Shown here: positions 1 to 7,790 of the stretch, in pieces
Layout of the letters: every line of letters begins with the position of its first letter
Numbering within the stretch: the stretch's first letter is position 1
Notes under the pieces: model-generated
What the model was told of the DNA's origin: nothing
Database searches by the model: none
The model's input: only the letters and a program-made list of their open reading frames with translations
Assembly (NCBI RefSeq): GCF_036985595.1
Contig: NZ_BTPU01000005.1
Location: 75,054-139,053, forward strand
Source: Vallitalea maricola
GTDB taxonomy: Bacteria > Bacillota > Clostridia > Lachnospirales > Vallitaleaceae
DNA: 64,000 nucleotides
Direction: 5' to 3'
Position numbers and translations under genes: made by a program

Positions 1-63
1 GACTATAGCCATTAGACTAGTTAAATTTGTCTTATAAATAATTTGATAAATATGTTATAATAT

Positions 64-92
64 AAAAGTTCCTATATGAAATAGGAACTTTT
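64..92 (+). terminator. Intrinsic terminator hairpin at left edge
   Basis: A perfect 12-bp stem (AAAAGTTCCTAT at 64-75 with its complement at 81-92, 5-base loop) ends in T residues. It probably ends a gene lying left of the window and separates it from the oxidoreductase that follows; it could work on either strand. Confidence 0.7.
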
Positions 93-122
93 ATTTAGGT
101 ATTTAATTAAGGAGGACTGCAA

Positions 123-1253
123 ATGAATATTAATTATAATTTAGTAGGATTGGGATTTATTGGTAAGATACATTTGGTCGCTATGAATAATTTTAACTTA
201 TTAGGTTTACCTATAGAGAGTTCTATTATAAAGAATCAATTAGTTACAAGAAATCCCGATGTAAGATTAAAAATAGCCAAATCATTTGGTTTTGAAAAAA
301 CTGTTGATTCACAATCAATATGTTTAGATAGTAATGATATAGGGTTACTTGATATATGTAGTCCTAATATTTATCATAAAGATTTGATATTAAAAGCGTT
401 GGAAGCAGGAGCTAATATATACTGTGAAAAACCTCTTTCTATGAATGATTCTGAGACTAAGGAAATATTAGATAAATATAGCAAAAGTAAATCAAAGATT
501 CAATTATGTTATACATTGAGATATATTCCAGCTTTTGCAAAAGCAAGAGCAGCTATTGAAAACAATGTAATTGGCGAGATTACTAGTTTTCGTATAGAAT
601 ATTATCATTCCTCATATCTTAACCCTGATAAACTTTATGCCTGGAGATTGAACAAAGAAATCAGTGGAGGAGGAGCACTGTATGATCTAGGTAGTCATGC
701 TTTTGACATATTACAATTTTTAGTTGAGCCAGTTAAGGAGGTTATGTGTTTTACTGATACTTTTGTAAAAACAAGAAAAGATAGTCGAGGCAATGAAAAA
801 GCAGTCACAGTTGATGATTGGGCACTAACCCATGTACATACTAGTAGTAACATAAAGGGAACTGTTGAAGTATCTAGAATAGCAGTAGGTGATGATGGAA
901 TTAGAGTAAGAATTTATGGAACCAAAGGTTCATTGTTTGTTGATGTCTATGATAATCCTCTAGATGCTAAATATTATAATTTCCTAGGAAATATAATACA
1001 TCTTGATGAAGATTATTATAAAGATGATAGTTATTATAAGCATATGATTAAATTTTATCCAGCTGCTAAGATGTCTCAAGGTTTTTTTATGGATTCACAC
1101 ATAGCTTCATTAGCTTCATTTATATATCAAATTGAAAATGATATTGTTGTTGATAAAGCACCTTCAATTAATCAATGTAAAAATATTGAAGGTATTTTAG
1201 ATGCGTGCCAAAAATCAGTTGAAACTAAATCTTTTGAGAAAATTAGCATTTAG
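123..1253 (+). CDS. Gfo/Idh/MocA family oxidoreductase
   Basis: This is a 376-residue NAD(P)-dependent oxidoreductase, of the family that oxidises or reduces sugars, inositols and related polyols in the cytoplasm. The N-terminal Rossmann motif GLGFIG lies at about residues 9-14, the family EKP motif (YCEKPLS) at about 100, and a C-terminal alpha/beta domain contains GSHAFDIL in the substrate-site region. Length is typical. The ATG at 123 follows AAGGAGG, which fixes the start. It stands alone behind a terminator, so no pathway can be inferred and the substrate is unknown. Confidence 0.88.
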   Translation: MNINYNLVGLGFIGKIHLVAMNNFNLLGLPIESSIIKNQLVTRNPDVRLKIAKSFGFEKTVDSQSICLDSNDIGLLDICSPNIYHKDLILKALEAGANIYCEKPLSMNDSETKEILDKYSKSKSKIQLCYTLRYIPAFAKARAAIENNVIGEITSFRIEYYHSSYLNPDKLYAWRLNKEISGGGALYDLGSHAFDILQFLVEPVKEVMCFTDTFVKTRKDSRGNEKAVTVDDWALTHVHTSSNIKGTVEVSRIAVGDDGIRVRIYGTKGSLFVDVYDNPLDAKYYNFLGNIIHLDEDYYKDDSYYKHMIKFYPAAKMSQGFFMDSHIASLASFIYQIENDIVVDKAPSINQCKNIEGILDACQKSVETKSFEKISI

Positions 1254-1324
1254 AGTAGATTTATATAGTATTATGTAAAAATATATGTGAATAAATACCT
1301 ATATCTATACATACTTATTACTAA

Positions 1325-1353
1325 TTAACAACAATCAACTTATTTGTTATAAT
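1325..1353 (+). promoter_or_regulatory. Sigma-A promoter for the 1419 gene
   Basis: TTAACA (1325-1330), a 17-base spacer and a perfect TATAAT (1348-1353) lie about 65 bases ahead of the membrane protein gene. Confidence 0.65.
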
Positions 1354-1418
1354 ATGAAGGCTGTGTTTATATATAGCATTGTATAAATTAAATTAAATAA
1401 TATTAACGGAGGGTAACT

Positions 1419-2300
1419 ATGAGTATTATCTTAGGTCTATTATCATTAATAGTTAGTATCGCTTTACCAGTAATCATAATGGTATTTACAGATTTTCAAA
1501 TTATTCATTTTTCATTGTTCTTTATTGTGCCAGTAGGAGCTATTGGAGTAGGTTATGTATGTGGCTTCGGATTTTTCAAAGGATTATTCTTATCCCAGAA
1601 GAAGATAAAAGGTGCACATTTTTTCATTGGTGTGTTAATGGCAATTATTTGTCTGGTATCAATTAAATATGCTACATATTATTTGACTTGTTTTGATGAA
1701 CAAACTCAGGATATTGTTTATACTTTAGATGGGGACCATATTAGTAATTATGAGATAGATGGATATGGTACAATGACTTTTTTCAATTATAATAAATATC
1801 TAATCGAGAATACGCCAATTACTTTTAGTCGTCGTTCACGTACTTTGGCAGAAGTATCTAACCCAACTTTTGGATGGATAATAGCTATAATTGATTATCT
1901 TGGTATTATAGCAGGTTGTTTATTATCTGGTTCAGGTATAAAAGGTAAAAGTGAATATTGTGATACTTGTAATAAGTATAAAAAGAGTAAAAAGATATTC
2001 AATATACCAAAAGCTAATGGAAAAGCTTTCTTTGATGAACTAGAAACATTAGTGAAAGATATGAATATGGATGTATTCCTAGAAGAAATTATACAGAAAC
2101 ATGTTAACAAAGGTGAAAAATCAGATGAATACTATGAATGTCATTTAGTTTATTGTGAAAGCTGTAGAACTGCATCTTTCAAATTCAAATTGTTTGAAAG
2201 GACTTCTAAAAATAAAATAGAGGAAAACAGTAGTTTCAATTACAATATCAAAGTTAATTATGATTTGGTAAGAAGTTACATTAATCAAAATGCAGCATAA
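1419..2300 (+). CDS. Membrane protein with C-terminal zinc-ribbon-like cysteines
   Basis: I do not recognise this 293-residue protein as a named family. The first 90 or so residues hold about three hydrophobic segments and a further one lies near 150-170, so it is an integral membrane protein. The C-terminal third is hydrophilic and carries two CxxC pairs (CDTC at about 184 and CESC at about 248), suggesting a cytosolic zinc-binding domain. The ATG follows GGAGGG. It has its own promoter and no obvious operon partner. Confidence 0.65.
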   Translation: MSIILGLLSLIVSIALPVIIMVFTDFQIIHFSLFFIVPVGAIGVGYVCGFGFFKGLFLSQKKIKGAHFFIGVLMAIICLVSIKYATYYLTCFDEQTQDIVYTLDGDHISNYEIDGYGTMTFFNYNKYLIENTPITFSRRSRTLAEVSNPTFGWIIAIIDYLGIIAGCLLSGSGIKGKSEYCDTCNKYKKSKKIFNIPKANGKAFFDELETLVKDMNMDVFLEEIIQKHVNKGEKSDEYYECHLVYCESCRTASFKFKLFERTSKNKIEENSSFNYNIKVNYDLVRSYINQNAA

Positions 2301-2463
2301 TAATTGAATAGATTTTCTATGATATATAGGGTCACAAGAGTAGAATTAACATTAAAATCTTAATTGATTTTGCTCATCTTATTATCTATAATTAAAAATA
2401 ACGGTATCATTAGTGCTTTTGTTATGATACTATGTTGTTAAGAATAAATATGAGGTGAAAGCG

Positions 2464-2580
2464 ATGAAAAGTTTTAATATAGATACTGTATGTGTACCCT
2501 ATATTTATTATATAGAGTATAATGGTAATGCTAAATCATCTGTTGGTGGTTATGTGAAGGAAGTGATATCATGGCTATAA
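2464..2580 (+). CDS. Small 38-residue ORF overlapping the next gene
   Basis: An ATG after a good Shine-Dalgarno (GAGGTGAAAGCG) opens a 38-codon frame starting MKSFNIDTV. It runs over the start of the next gene by ten bases (stop at 2578-2580, next ATG at 2571). The ribosome site and overlap suggest translational coupling, either as a tiny partner protein or a leader that loads ribosomes. No family was recognised, and it may be non-functional. Confidence 0.5.
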   Translation: MKSFNIDTVCVPYIYYIEYNGNAKSSVGGYVKEVISWL

Positions 2581-3503
2581 CATTATTGCAGGAAGCGTTG
2601 ATGTATTCAGTTTATTTTGCGCCTAGGGGTAGAAAAAGATTATTAAATCTAGGTCATCAGATATCTCAGAGATATTTAAGTCCACTAGATAACCTTGTAG
2701 GTGTCATTGGTGATGCAGGAGCAGGAAAATCTGTTTTTATTAAAGGTATGTTTCCAGGACTAGAACTTACCAATGATGATGATGGAGTTAATGTAAGACC
2801 TCTACCATTATTAGATGGTGCAGATACAGGCTTTTTTAGTAGCCATACGTATCATATTGATGTTAGATTCGAATCAGCATTTACACAAATATATATGTTA
2901 GCTGATGCCGTAAGAGAAGCAGTAAATAATGGAAAAAGAGTCATCGTTGAACATTTTGAATTACTATATCCATATCTTAATATTAATGCAGATATAATAA
3001 TTGGTATAGGAGAAGAAGTTATTGTGACACGACCTAGTATATTTGGTCCATGTCCAGGTGATATTGCAAATATTGTTCACAAATCAATAAAATTCAGAAG
3101 AATGGCTCATACAGCAGAAGATTTAACTGGTTTTGTTTTAGAAAAACAATTTGGATTTGAACATTGTGAGGGACATAATGACGTAAAACATGGTTTTGTT
3201 CTAGAATTTGATACTAAACCTAATATAGACATTGATGTTCTAGAGGAAAAGACCAAGGAACTTATTGAAAAGAATGTTGATGTGTGTTATGTTGATGATA
3301 ATCATATAGCTATAGATAATATTAACTTCCCATGTACTGGACCAAGAATACATCTAAGAAATTCTTCTGAAATAGAACATTTTCAACTGGTCAATGAATT
3401 AAAATATAATCCGCTGACTAATAGCTATGCATTAATAGGCATTATAGGTTTTGAAGATAAAATTAATATTAATGAATTAAATAGCTTGAAGTATCATCTA
3501 TAA
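2571..3503 (+). CDS. P-loop protein with alanyl-tRNA synthetase SAD-like domain
   Basis: This 310-residue protein has a Walker A motif (GDAGAGKS, about residues 47-54) in its N-terminal half. The C-terminal region (C-TGPRI-H-L followed by SSEIEHFQLV) resembles the zinc-binding core of the second additional domain of AlaRS and trans-editing proteins (CGGxHV...TGEIG pattern). It is likely cytosolic. Its role is not established: a nucleotide-binding protein with an editing-domain-like module, without AlaRS catalytic or anticodon parts. The SAD match is from recalled family pattern, so it is moderate. The gene is coupled to the small upstream frame. Confidence 0.6.
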   Translation: MAITLLQEALMYSVYFAPRGRKRLLNLGHQISQRYLSPLDNLVGVIGDAGAGKSVFIKGMFPGLELTNDDDGVNVRPLPLLDGADTGFFSSHTYHIDVRFESAFTQIYMLADAVREAVNNGKRVIVEHFELLYPYLNINADIIIGIGEEVIVTRPSIFGPCPGDIANIVHKSIKFRRMAHTAEDLTGFVLEKQFGFEHCEGHNDVKHGFVLEFDTKPNIDIDVLEEKTKELIEKNVDVCYVDDNHIAIDNINFPCTGPRIHLRNSSEIEHFQLVNELKYNPLTNSYALIGIIGFEDKININELNSLKYHL

Positions 3504-3595
3504 GATATATCTAAAATTAATGCTTGAAATGGAATAATTTTCATGATATTATAAATAAGTAAATAAATAGAATTAGTGAAAAGGAGGTCATGTAA

Positions 3596-3688
3596 ATGTT
3601 AAAAACTAATATAAATACTGGGAAAAACAAACAATATAATATAATTGAACAACATGACCTGCAGTTGAAGGATACTGTCTATTTATAA
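3596..3688 (+). CDS. Leader peptide (30 residues) of a putative attenuator
   Basis: A 30-codon frame starting MLKTNINTG has a near-perfect ribosome site (AAGGAGG at 3581-3587). It lies between two larger genes and is followed at once by terminator hairpins. Its codons 21-23 contain ACCTGCAG (3657-3664), which is repeated exactly as the 3' arm of the first downstream hairpin. That makes it a likely regulatory leader rather than a functional product. Confidence 0.55.
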   Translation: MLKTNINTGKNKQYNIIEQHDLQLKDTVYL

Positions 3689-3819
3689 TAATAAGTTATA
3701 TTTAGCTGTAGGTACAGACCTGCAGTTTTTATATATTAATTGATATTAGTAAGATTACTGTAGTTTACACTACAGTTTTTTTATTATACAAAGCTGTAGA
3801 TAATACGGCTTATTTTTTT
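3657..3819 (+). promoter_or_regulatory. Putative ribosome-controlled attenuator with three tandem terminators
   Basis: CTGTAGGT (3706-3713) can pair with ACCTGCAG inside the leader frame (3657-3664), or with the identical ACCTGCAG at 3718-3725, which is followed by T5. The second pairing is a terminator and the first an antiterminator. Two more hairpins follow: ACTGTAGT/ACTACAGT (3757-3776, perfect 8 bp, then a T-run) and AAGCTG/CGGCTT (3791-3811, then a T-run). A translating ribosome covering 3657-3664 would favour termination; slowed translation would favour read-through into the GNAT gene at 3853. The sequences are seen; the mechanism is inferred. Confidence 0.55.
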
Positions 3820-3852
3820 ATTCATTTTTAAGAATTAGAAGGGGGCAAAGCA

Positions 3853-4413
3853 ATGAATGGAATCAAAATAGTAATGTATGACCACACATATGCAGAATCT
3901 TTAGCTGATATGTGGAACCAAAGCGGACAGAACTGGGGAGGAGAACAGGTATCAAGAACCGCAGAAGATGTTATCAATGAAAATGAAAAAATGGGTAATA
4001 TCTGTGCATTTCTAGCTCTTGACGGAGATGAAGTTGTGGGTTATTGCAGCTTCTCTGAGTATAAGCAAGATGAAGGAGCTTCTTATATACCCTTGTTGAA
4101 TGTTAGAACTGACCATATTGGTAAAAAAATAGGTAAAACCCTTGTGAAAGAATGTGTTAAGAAGGCTATGGAGTCCAAGTGGCCAAGACTTGATCTATAT
4201 ACTTGGCAAGGTAATGATAAAGCTGTACCAGTTTATAAAAAATGTGGATTCTTCTGGGAAAGAAGAGATGGCAGTACACATCTTATGAATTTTATGCCGT
4301 ATGTTATGCGTACTGAAGCTGTAAAACAATACTTCGATACTTTTGATTGGTATGATGATAGTGTAAGGGAGATTAAGATTGAAAGTGATGGCAGAAGTTG
4401 TATATTGACATAA
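3853..4413 (+). pseudogene. 5' fragment of a large GNAT-family acetyltransferase, split by prophage
   Basis: The frame encodes a complete-looking GNAT domain (residues 1-150; acetyl-CoA loop region around NVRTDHIGKKIGKTLV, then the YKKCGFF helix) and then continues into prophage DNA. Codons 1-182 (to 4398) are host sequence; the last four residues and the stop come from the phage left end. The rest of the gene is at 36581-39124 in the same frame. The truncated protein may still fold as an acetyltransferase, but the native protein was about 1029 residues. Substrate unknown. The ATG follows GAAGGGGG. Confidence 0.9.
4394..4398 (+). repeat. Left target-site duplication GAAGT
   Basis: Five bases directly left of the prophage TGTAT end. 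The same five bases directly follow the right end at 36576-36580. Five-base duplication is the size made by Mu-type transposition. Confidence 0.92.
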
Positions 4414-4420
4414 TAAATGA
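4399..4420 (+). repeat. Prophage left terminus with transposase site L1
   Basis: The end begins TGTATA, then TTGACATAATAAATGA (4405-4420). The same block occurs inverted at the right end as CTGACAAAATAATTAA (36569 to 36554) and TTGCCACAATAAATGA (36547 to 36532). A further inverted relative lies inside the left end at 4540-4555. These are the likely transposase binding sites. Confidence 0.8.
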
Positions 4421-4532
4421 TAAAAAAGAAAAATACGAAAAAACACGGTATAACATGATAAAAACCCGAAATAACAACGGTTAAAAGAATTTATATAAAC
4501 CAAACTAATTTCTATAAAATGAGCCAAAATAT

Positions 4533-4555
4533 AAAAAATGGTTCTTTTTTATTGT
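4533..4555 (+). repeat. Internal left-end site, direct copy of a right-end block
   Basis: An A-tract followed by ATGGTTC and then a T-rich stretch ending TATTGT occurs here and at 36521-36542 in the same orientation, with one substitution and a small length change. Read on the minus strand it contains ACAATAAA...GAACC, matching the right-end R2 site, so it is probably a third class of transposase site pointing opposite to L1. Confidence 0.6.
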
Positions 4556-4677
4556 ACTGTAAAATGTAATACGTATTATCTTTAATAATTTTTAACAATC
4601 TTTAAACCATTGAGAATAGGCATTTAACAGTTTTAAAAAGTTAAAAGTTTGGAAACAAAAATAGAAAAAATATAATT

Positions 4678-4727
4678 GATATTGGGGAAGTATTATTGGC
4701 GAATTGGCGAAGTACTTCCTCAATATC
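4678..4727 (-). terminator. Terminator of the repressor transcript
   Basis: A 15-bp stem (4678-4692 with 4713-4727, one G-U pair) surrounds a loop with a tandem TTGGCGAA repeat. On the minus strand it is followed by a T-rich run. It lies beyond the 3' end of the repressor and shields the phage terminus. Confidence 0.65.
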
Positions 4728-4852
4728 ATTAAATACTGTATTTACAAGGAATATAAAAGTTTTGTATATTAAATATATTTGTTATTGACAAGATAAATGA
4801 ACAAAATTATTAATGTTTAATTGTGTAAAAATACACTATATAAGTATAAAAA

Positions 4853-5293
4853 TCAAGCTAATTCTTTAGTAGCTACTTCTTCGTCTTTTGAAAGGAATAA
4901 TTTTTGTTTTTTGAATTGCGTATCTGCAACAGAAGTTTCTACTTCTAATTTACCTAATAATTTACCTTTCTTAATATCTGGTAATTTTCTATAATTTAAA
5001 ATTAATTCTACTTCATCATCTGAAACATCACCAAGTAATTTTATAAAGTGAGGGGGAAGGTCAATAGAATTTGATTGTTTAGTATGTACTTTTTCTTCTC
5101 CTGTCAAAAGCCAGTCTGTTGATACATTAAAAAAATTAGCTATTGCAAGTAGAATTATAGAAGTTGGATTTGTTTGATTTTTTTCAATTCTACTAACTGT
5201 ACTTTTGTTGCCATTAAATGCTTTGGCAAGTTCATCTTGATTTAAGTTATTTAACTCTCTTAAATATTTAATTCTTTCTCCTAGTGATTGCAT
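4853..5293 (-). CDS. XRE-family phage repressor
   Basis: This 146-residue protein starts with an XRE/Cro-CI helix-turn-helix (about residues 5-62; QDELAKAFNGNKSTVSRIEKN forms the two helices) and has a helical C-terminal tail without a LexA-type peptidase. It faces away from the early genes across a divergent promoter region, the position of the Mu c repressor, so it most likely maintains lysogeny by binding the palindrome at 5347-5364. The C-terminus ends in ELA, which vaguely recalls ClpXP degrons. The start ATG at 5293 follows AAGGAG on the minus strand. Confidence 0.85.
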   Translation of the reverse strand: MQSLGERIKYLRELNNLNQDELAKAFNGNKSTVSRIEKNQTNPTSIILLAIANFFNVSTDWLLTGEEKVHTKQSNSIDLPPHFIKLLGDVSDDEVELILNYRKLPDIKKGKLLGKLEVETSVADTQFKKQKLFLSKDEEVATKELA

Positions 5294-5340
5294 CTAATCA
5301 ACTCCTTTTTGAATTTAATTGCAAAATATCAACTTTATAA

Positions 5341-5369
5341 TTGACAAATTGCATATATGCAATTATAAT
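5341..5369 (+). promoter_or_regulatory. Early lytic promoter with operator palindrome in spacer
   Basis: A consensus sigma-A promoter, TTGACA (5341-5346), 17-base spacer, TATAAT (5364-5369), fires rightward to the transposition genes. The spacer coincides with a perfect 18-bp palindrome, AATTGCATATATGCAATT (5347-5364). A related half-site AATTGCAAAATAT lies at 5317-5329. On the minus strand TTGCAT and TATAAA with 17-base spacing overlap the same palindrome and could be the repressor's own promoter. Confidence 0.85.
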
Positions 5370-5462
5370 AATATATATAGAAAAGTTTCACATAAATTGT
5401 AACACAACATGTCAAATACAAGTAATTTATAAATCGTAAATATACAATTCTATTATACTTCA

Positions 5463-5501
5463 TATCTAAAAAATATACCATATCTAAAAGTTATATCTAA
5501 A
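5463..5501 (+). repeat. Three TATCTAAA direct repeats in early leader
   Basis: TATCTAAA occurs at 5463-5470, 5481-5488 and 5494-5501 in the long leader between the early promoter and the first early gene. These could be extra operators, for example for the small XRE protein at 5561, or chance in AT-rich DNA. Confidence 0.4.
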
Positions 5502-5560
5502 TAATATGTTGGTTATCAACTTGGTGGAATGTTAAAAAGTATTGAAAGTGAGGAATTTCA

Positions 5561-5773
5561 ATGGCAAAAACAAGAAGAATGACAACAGAGTTTGGTAAGC
5601 AAGTTAAACAAGCGTTAATTCAAAAAAATTTAACACAACATGATTTAGCTTTAATAGTTGGAATAAGTGATAGTTATTTATGTGATATTTTAAAAGGTCT
5701 TAAAAGACCACAAAAACATGTTAATCAAATATGCAGTATTTTAGAGATTGAAGAAAAAAAGATTGCTAGTTAG
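5561..5773 (+). CDS. Small XRE helix-turn-helix protein (Ner-like position)
   Basis: This 70-residue protein is essentially one XRE helix-turn-helix (FGKQVKQALIQKNLTQHDLA, then GISDSYLCDILKG). As the first rightward gene it occupies the place of Ner in Mu, where a small DNA-binding protein turns down early and repressor promoters. It lies 32 bases ahead of the transposase gene in the same transcript. The family is clear; the Ner-like role is inferred from position. Confidence 0.75.
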   Translation: MAKTRRMTTEFGKQVKQALIQKNLTQHDLALIVGISDSYLCDILKGLKRPQKHVNQICSILEIEEKKIAS

Positions 5774-5805
5774 AGGAATGTAAGGGATAACAAGGGGGTG
5801 GAAAA

Positions 5806-7773
5806 GTGGAAGTATTACTTACAGTAAAAGAAGTTGCGGAATTAAAGAATTGTAGCGAAAGATGGATTAGAAATCAAATTACTAACGGAAATATAAATGA
5901 CGTTTTGATAGAAGAATCAAGTCGTGGTGGTAAGAACGGAAAACAGTATCGTATACCACTAATTTCATTGGAACCTAAATACCAAAGAAAATATTATAGA
6001 TTACAAAGGCAAAAGGAAGTTGTTGACATTGAAATTAATAATATTGACAATGAAAAAAGCTTTGATAAATACACTAGGCAAGAAAGAGAACAAATTATCT
6101 ACTGGAAAAAGTTACTGGAAGATTGGGATACATTTAGAAATACAGGCGGTAAAAAAACAGAGTTGGATCAACAATTTATTGCAGTATGGAATAACAGTCA
6201 TAAAGAACATAATATATCAATTTCTACTTTAAAACGTAGATGGAAGAATTGGAAAACATATGGTGATACTGCTTTAATTGAGAATAGAGGAAAAAAGAAT
6301 AGAGGAAAGACAACTATTAATCCTACAGCATGGGCAATATTTGAACAATATTATTTGAGCGAAGCAAGAAGCGATATTTCACATTGCTATAGATTAGTTA
6401 AAGAATGGGCAATACTTGAAAGACCTGAATTACTTCCACTAGCAAGTTATAGAACATATCACAGAGAAGCCCAAAAGATACCATATGCAATTATACAGTA
6501 TTTTAGATATGGTAAGAAAGCTTGTGAAGATAAAGCGTTGCCTTATATAAAAAGGTTATATAAAAACTTGCATAGTAATCAAATATGGGTTGCAGATAAC
6601 CATACATTTGATGTTATTACTAGATTTGATGATGGTAAAGAGAAAACTCATAGGTTATATGTTACAGCCTATCAGGATATAAGGTCAAGAAAAATGGTTG
6701 GTTGTTATGTAACCAATACACCTAATTCAGATGCAAACCTGTATTGTTTAAAGAAAGCCATTGAAAGATATGGTATACCAGAAGAAATATATACAGATAA
6801 TGGTCGTGAATTCTTGGTTCATGATATAGGTGGTAGGGGTAGAAGAAAAACTAAAGATGATGGAGAACATCAAGTTCCAACAATACTTGAAAGATTAGGT
6901 ATTAAATTTACAAATGCCATAGTAAGAAATGGACGTGCAAAAATAGTTGAACGTGCGTTTAAACAGTTTAAAAACGAGTTTTGTAAGTTAATAGATACAT
7001 ATACAGGGGGGCATATTTTAGAACGACCAGAGAGCCTAAAAGATAAAGTAAAAGTACTTAATAGTATCATTATGGATGATGAATTTACAAAGAACTTTTA
7101 TACATATGTAGAAGGTTGGTATAACGAACAGGAGCAATATGGTGAAGGTATGGAAGGGAAAAGTCCTAACCAGGTATATGAAGAACAATTAATCATAAAA
7201 AGAACTGCTAAAAAAGAAGATTTAAACTTAATGCTTATGAGAAGTACCAGAATGCAGACAGTTAATAGAATGGGTGTCAAGCTTAAATTGTATGGTCAGG
7301 ATTTATATTACTGGAATAAACAATTAATTGTTACACATCAAAAAGATAAAGTATATCTAAGATATGATCCTGAAAATGTTGGAACAGTTCGTGTCTATGA
7401 TGAAAATGATAAATTTCTATGCATAGCAGAAAACAAAGAAGCCCTTGAATATGGAGCAAGTAAAGAAGATATTAAAAAGGCTGCTAGTGAGATTAAAAGA
7501 GTGGAAAAAACAGTTAAAAATTATTTGAAAGATAATTCAATCAATGTTTATAAAGCTCCTGACAAATTAGATATAATGCTTAAACGTGCCAATATGAACA
7601 TTGAGAATCAAAAAGAGCCGAAAGCAAAGGTTTTAGAAATGGTTAGAGTTGATGAAACAGAATATAATCCTAAACTAATGGATAAAGCTGTAGGACAGGA
7701 CGTTAATATTGATTTGGATAGAATGATTAGTAATCTAAAGAAATCAAGAAAAAACAATAATAAATATTATTAA
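5806..7773 (+). CDS. MuA-type DDE transposase
   Basis: This 655-residue transposase catalyses strand transfer during integration and replicative transposition. An N-terminal Mu-type winged helix (TVKEVAELKNCSERWIRNQI) is followed by the site-binding domain, an rve/RNase H catalytic core with acidic residues D264 (WVADNHTF), D331 (YTDNGREF) and E382 (IVERAF), and a Mu-type C-terminal beta domain. Spacing of the acidic triad closely matches MuA. The GTG start at 5806 follows AGGGGGTG. The C-terminal tail should contact the MuB-like ATPase encoded 17 bases downstream. Confidence 0.95.
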   Translation: MEVLLTVKEVAELKNCSERWIRNQITNGNINDVLIEESSRGGKNGKQYRIPLISLEPKYQRKYYRLQRQKEVVDIEINNIDNEKSFDKYTRQEREQIIYWKKLLEDWDTFRNTGGKKTELDQQFIAVWNNSHKEHNISISTLKRRWKNWKTYGDTALIENRGKKNRGKTTINPTAWAIFEQYYLSEARSDISHCYRLVKEWAILERPELLPLASYRTYHREAQKIPYAIIQYFRYGKKACEDKALPYIKRLYKNLHSNQIWVADNHTFDVITRFDDGKEKTHRLYVTAYQDIRSRKMVGCYVTNTPNSDANLYCLKKAIERYGIPEEIYTDNGREFLVHDIGGRGRRKTKDDGEHQVPTILERLGIKFTNAIVRNGRAKIVERAFKQFKNEFCKLIDTYTGGHILERPESLKDKVKVLNSIIMDDEFTKNFYTYVEGWYNEQEQYGEGMEGKSPNQVYEEQLIIKRTAKKEDLNLMLMRSTRMQTVNRMGVKLKLYGQDLYYWNKQLIVTHQKDKVYLRYDPENVGTVRVYDENDKFLCIAENKEALEYGASKEDIKKAASEIKRVEKTVKNYLKDNSINVYKAPDKLDIMLKRANMNIENQKEPKAKVLEMVRVDETEYNPKLMDKAVGQDVNIDLDRMISNLKKSRKNNNKYY

Positions 7774-7790
7774 AGAAGGGAAGTAATTAT

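Larger units (their letters stand above)
4414..4852. other. Non-coding left-end region with phased TTAA motifs
   Basis: No gene is seen here. TTAA-centred motifs (TTTAAC, TTTAAA, TTTTAAAA) sit at centres 4583.5, 4593.5, 4603.5, 4625.5, 4634.5 and 4642.5, roughly one or two helical turns apart. Very similar clusters occur in three other prophage gaps (8744-8796, 16000-16034, 31309-31354). They may be operators for a phage DNA-binding protein or simply phased A/T tracts that bend DNA. Confidence 0.5.

Noticed and set aside
4195..4527. 110-residue leftward frame across the left phage junction
   Set aside because: It spans host and phage DNA, overlaps the GNAT frame and terminal sites, and has no family or ribosome-site support.
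4681..4727. CRISPR-like or tandem-repeat signal from TTGGCGAA copies
   Set aside because: Only two adjacent 8-bp copies in a terminator loop; no spacers, array or cas genes.
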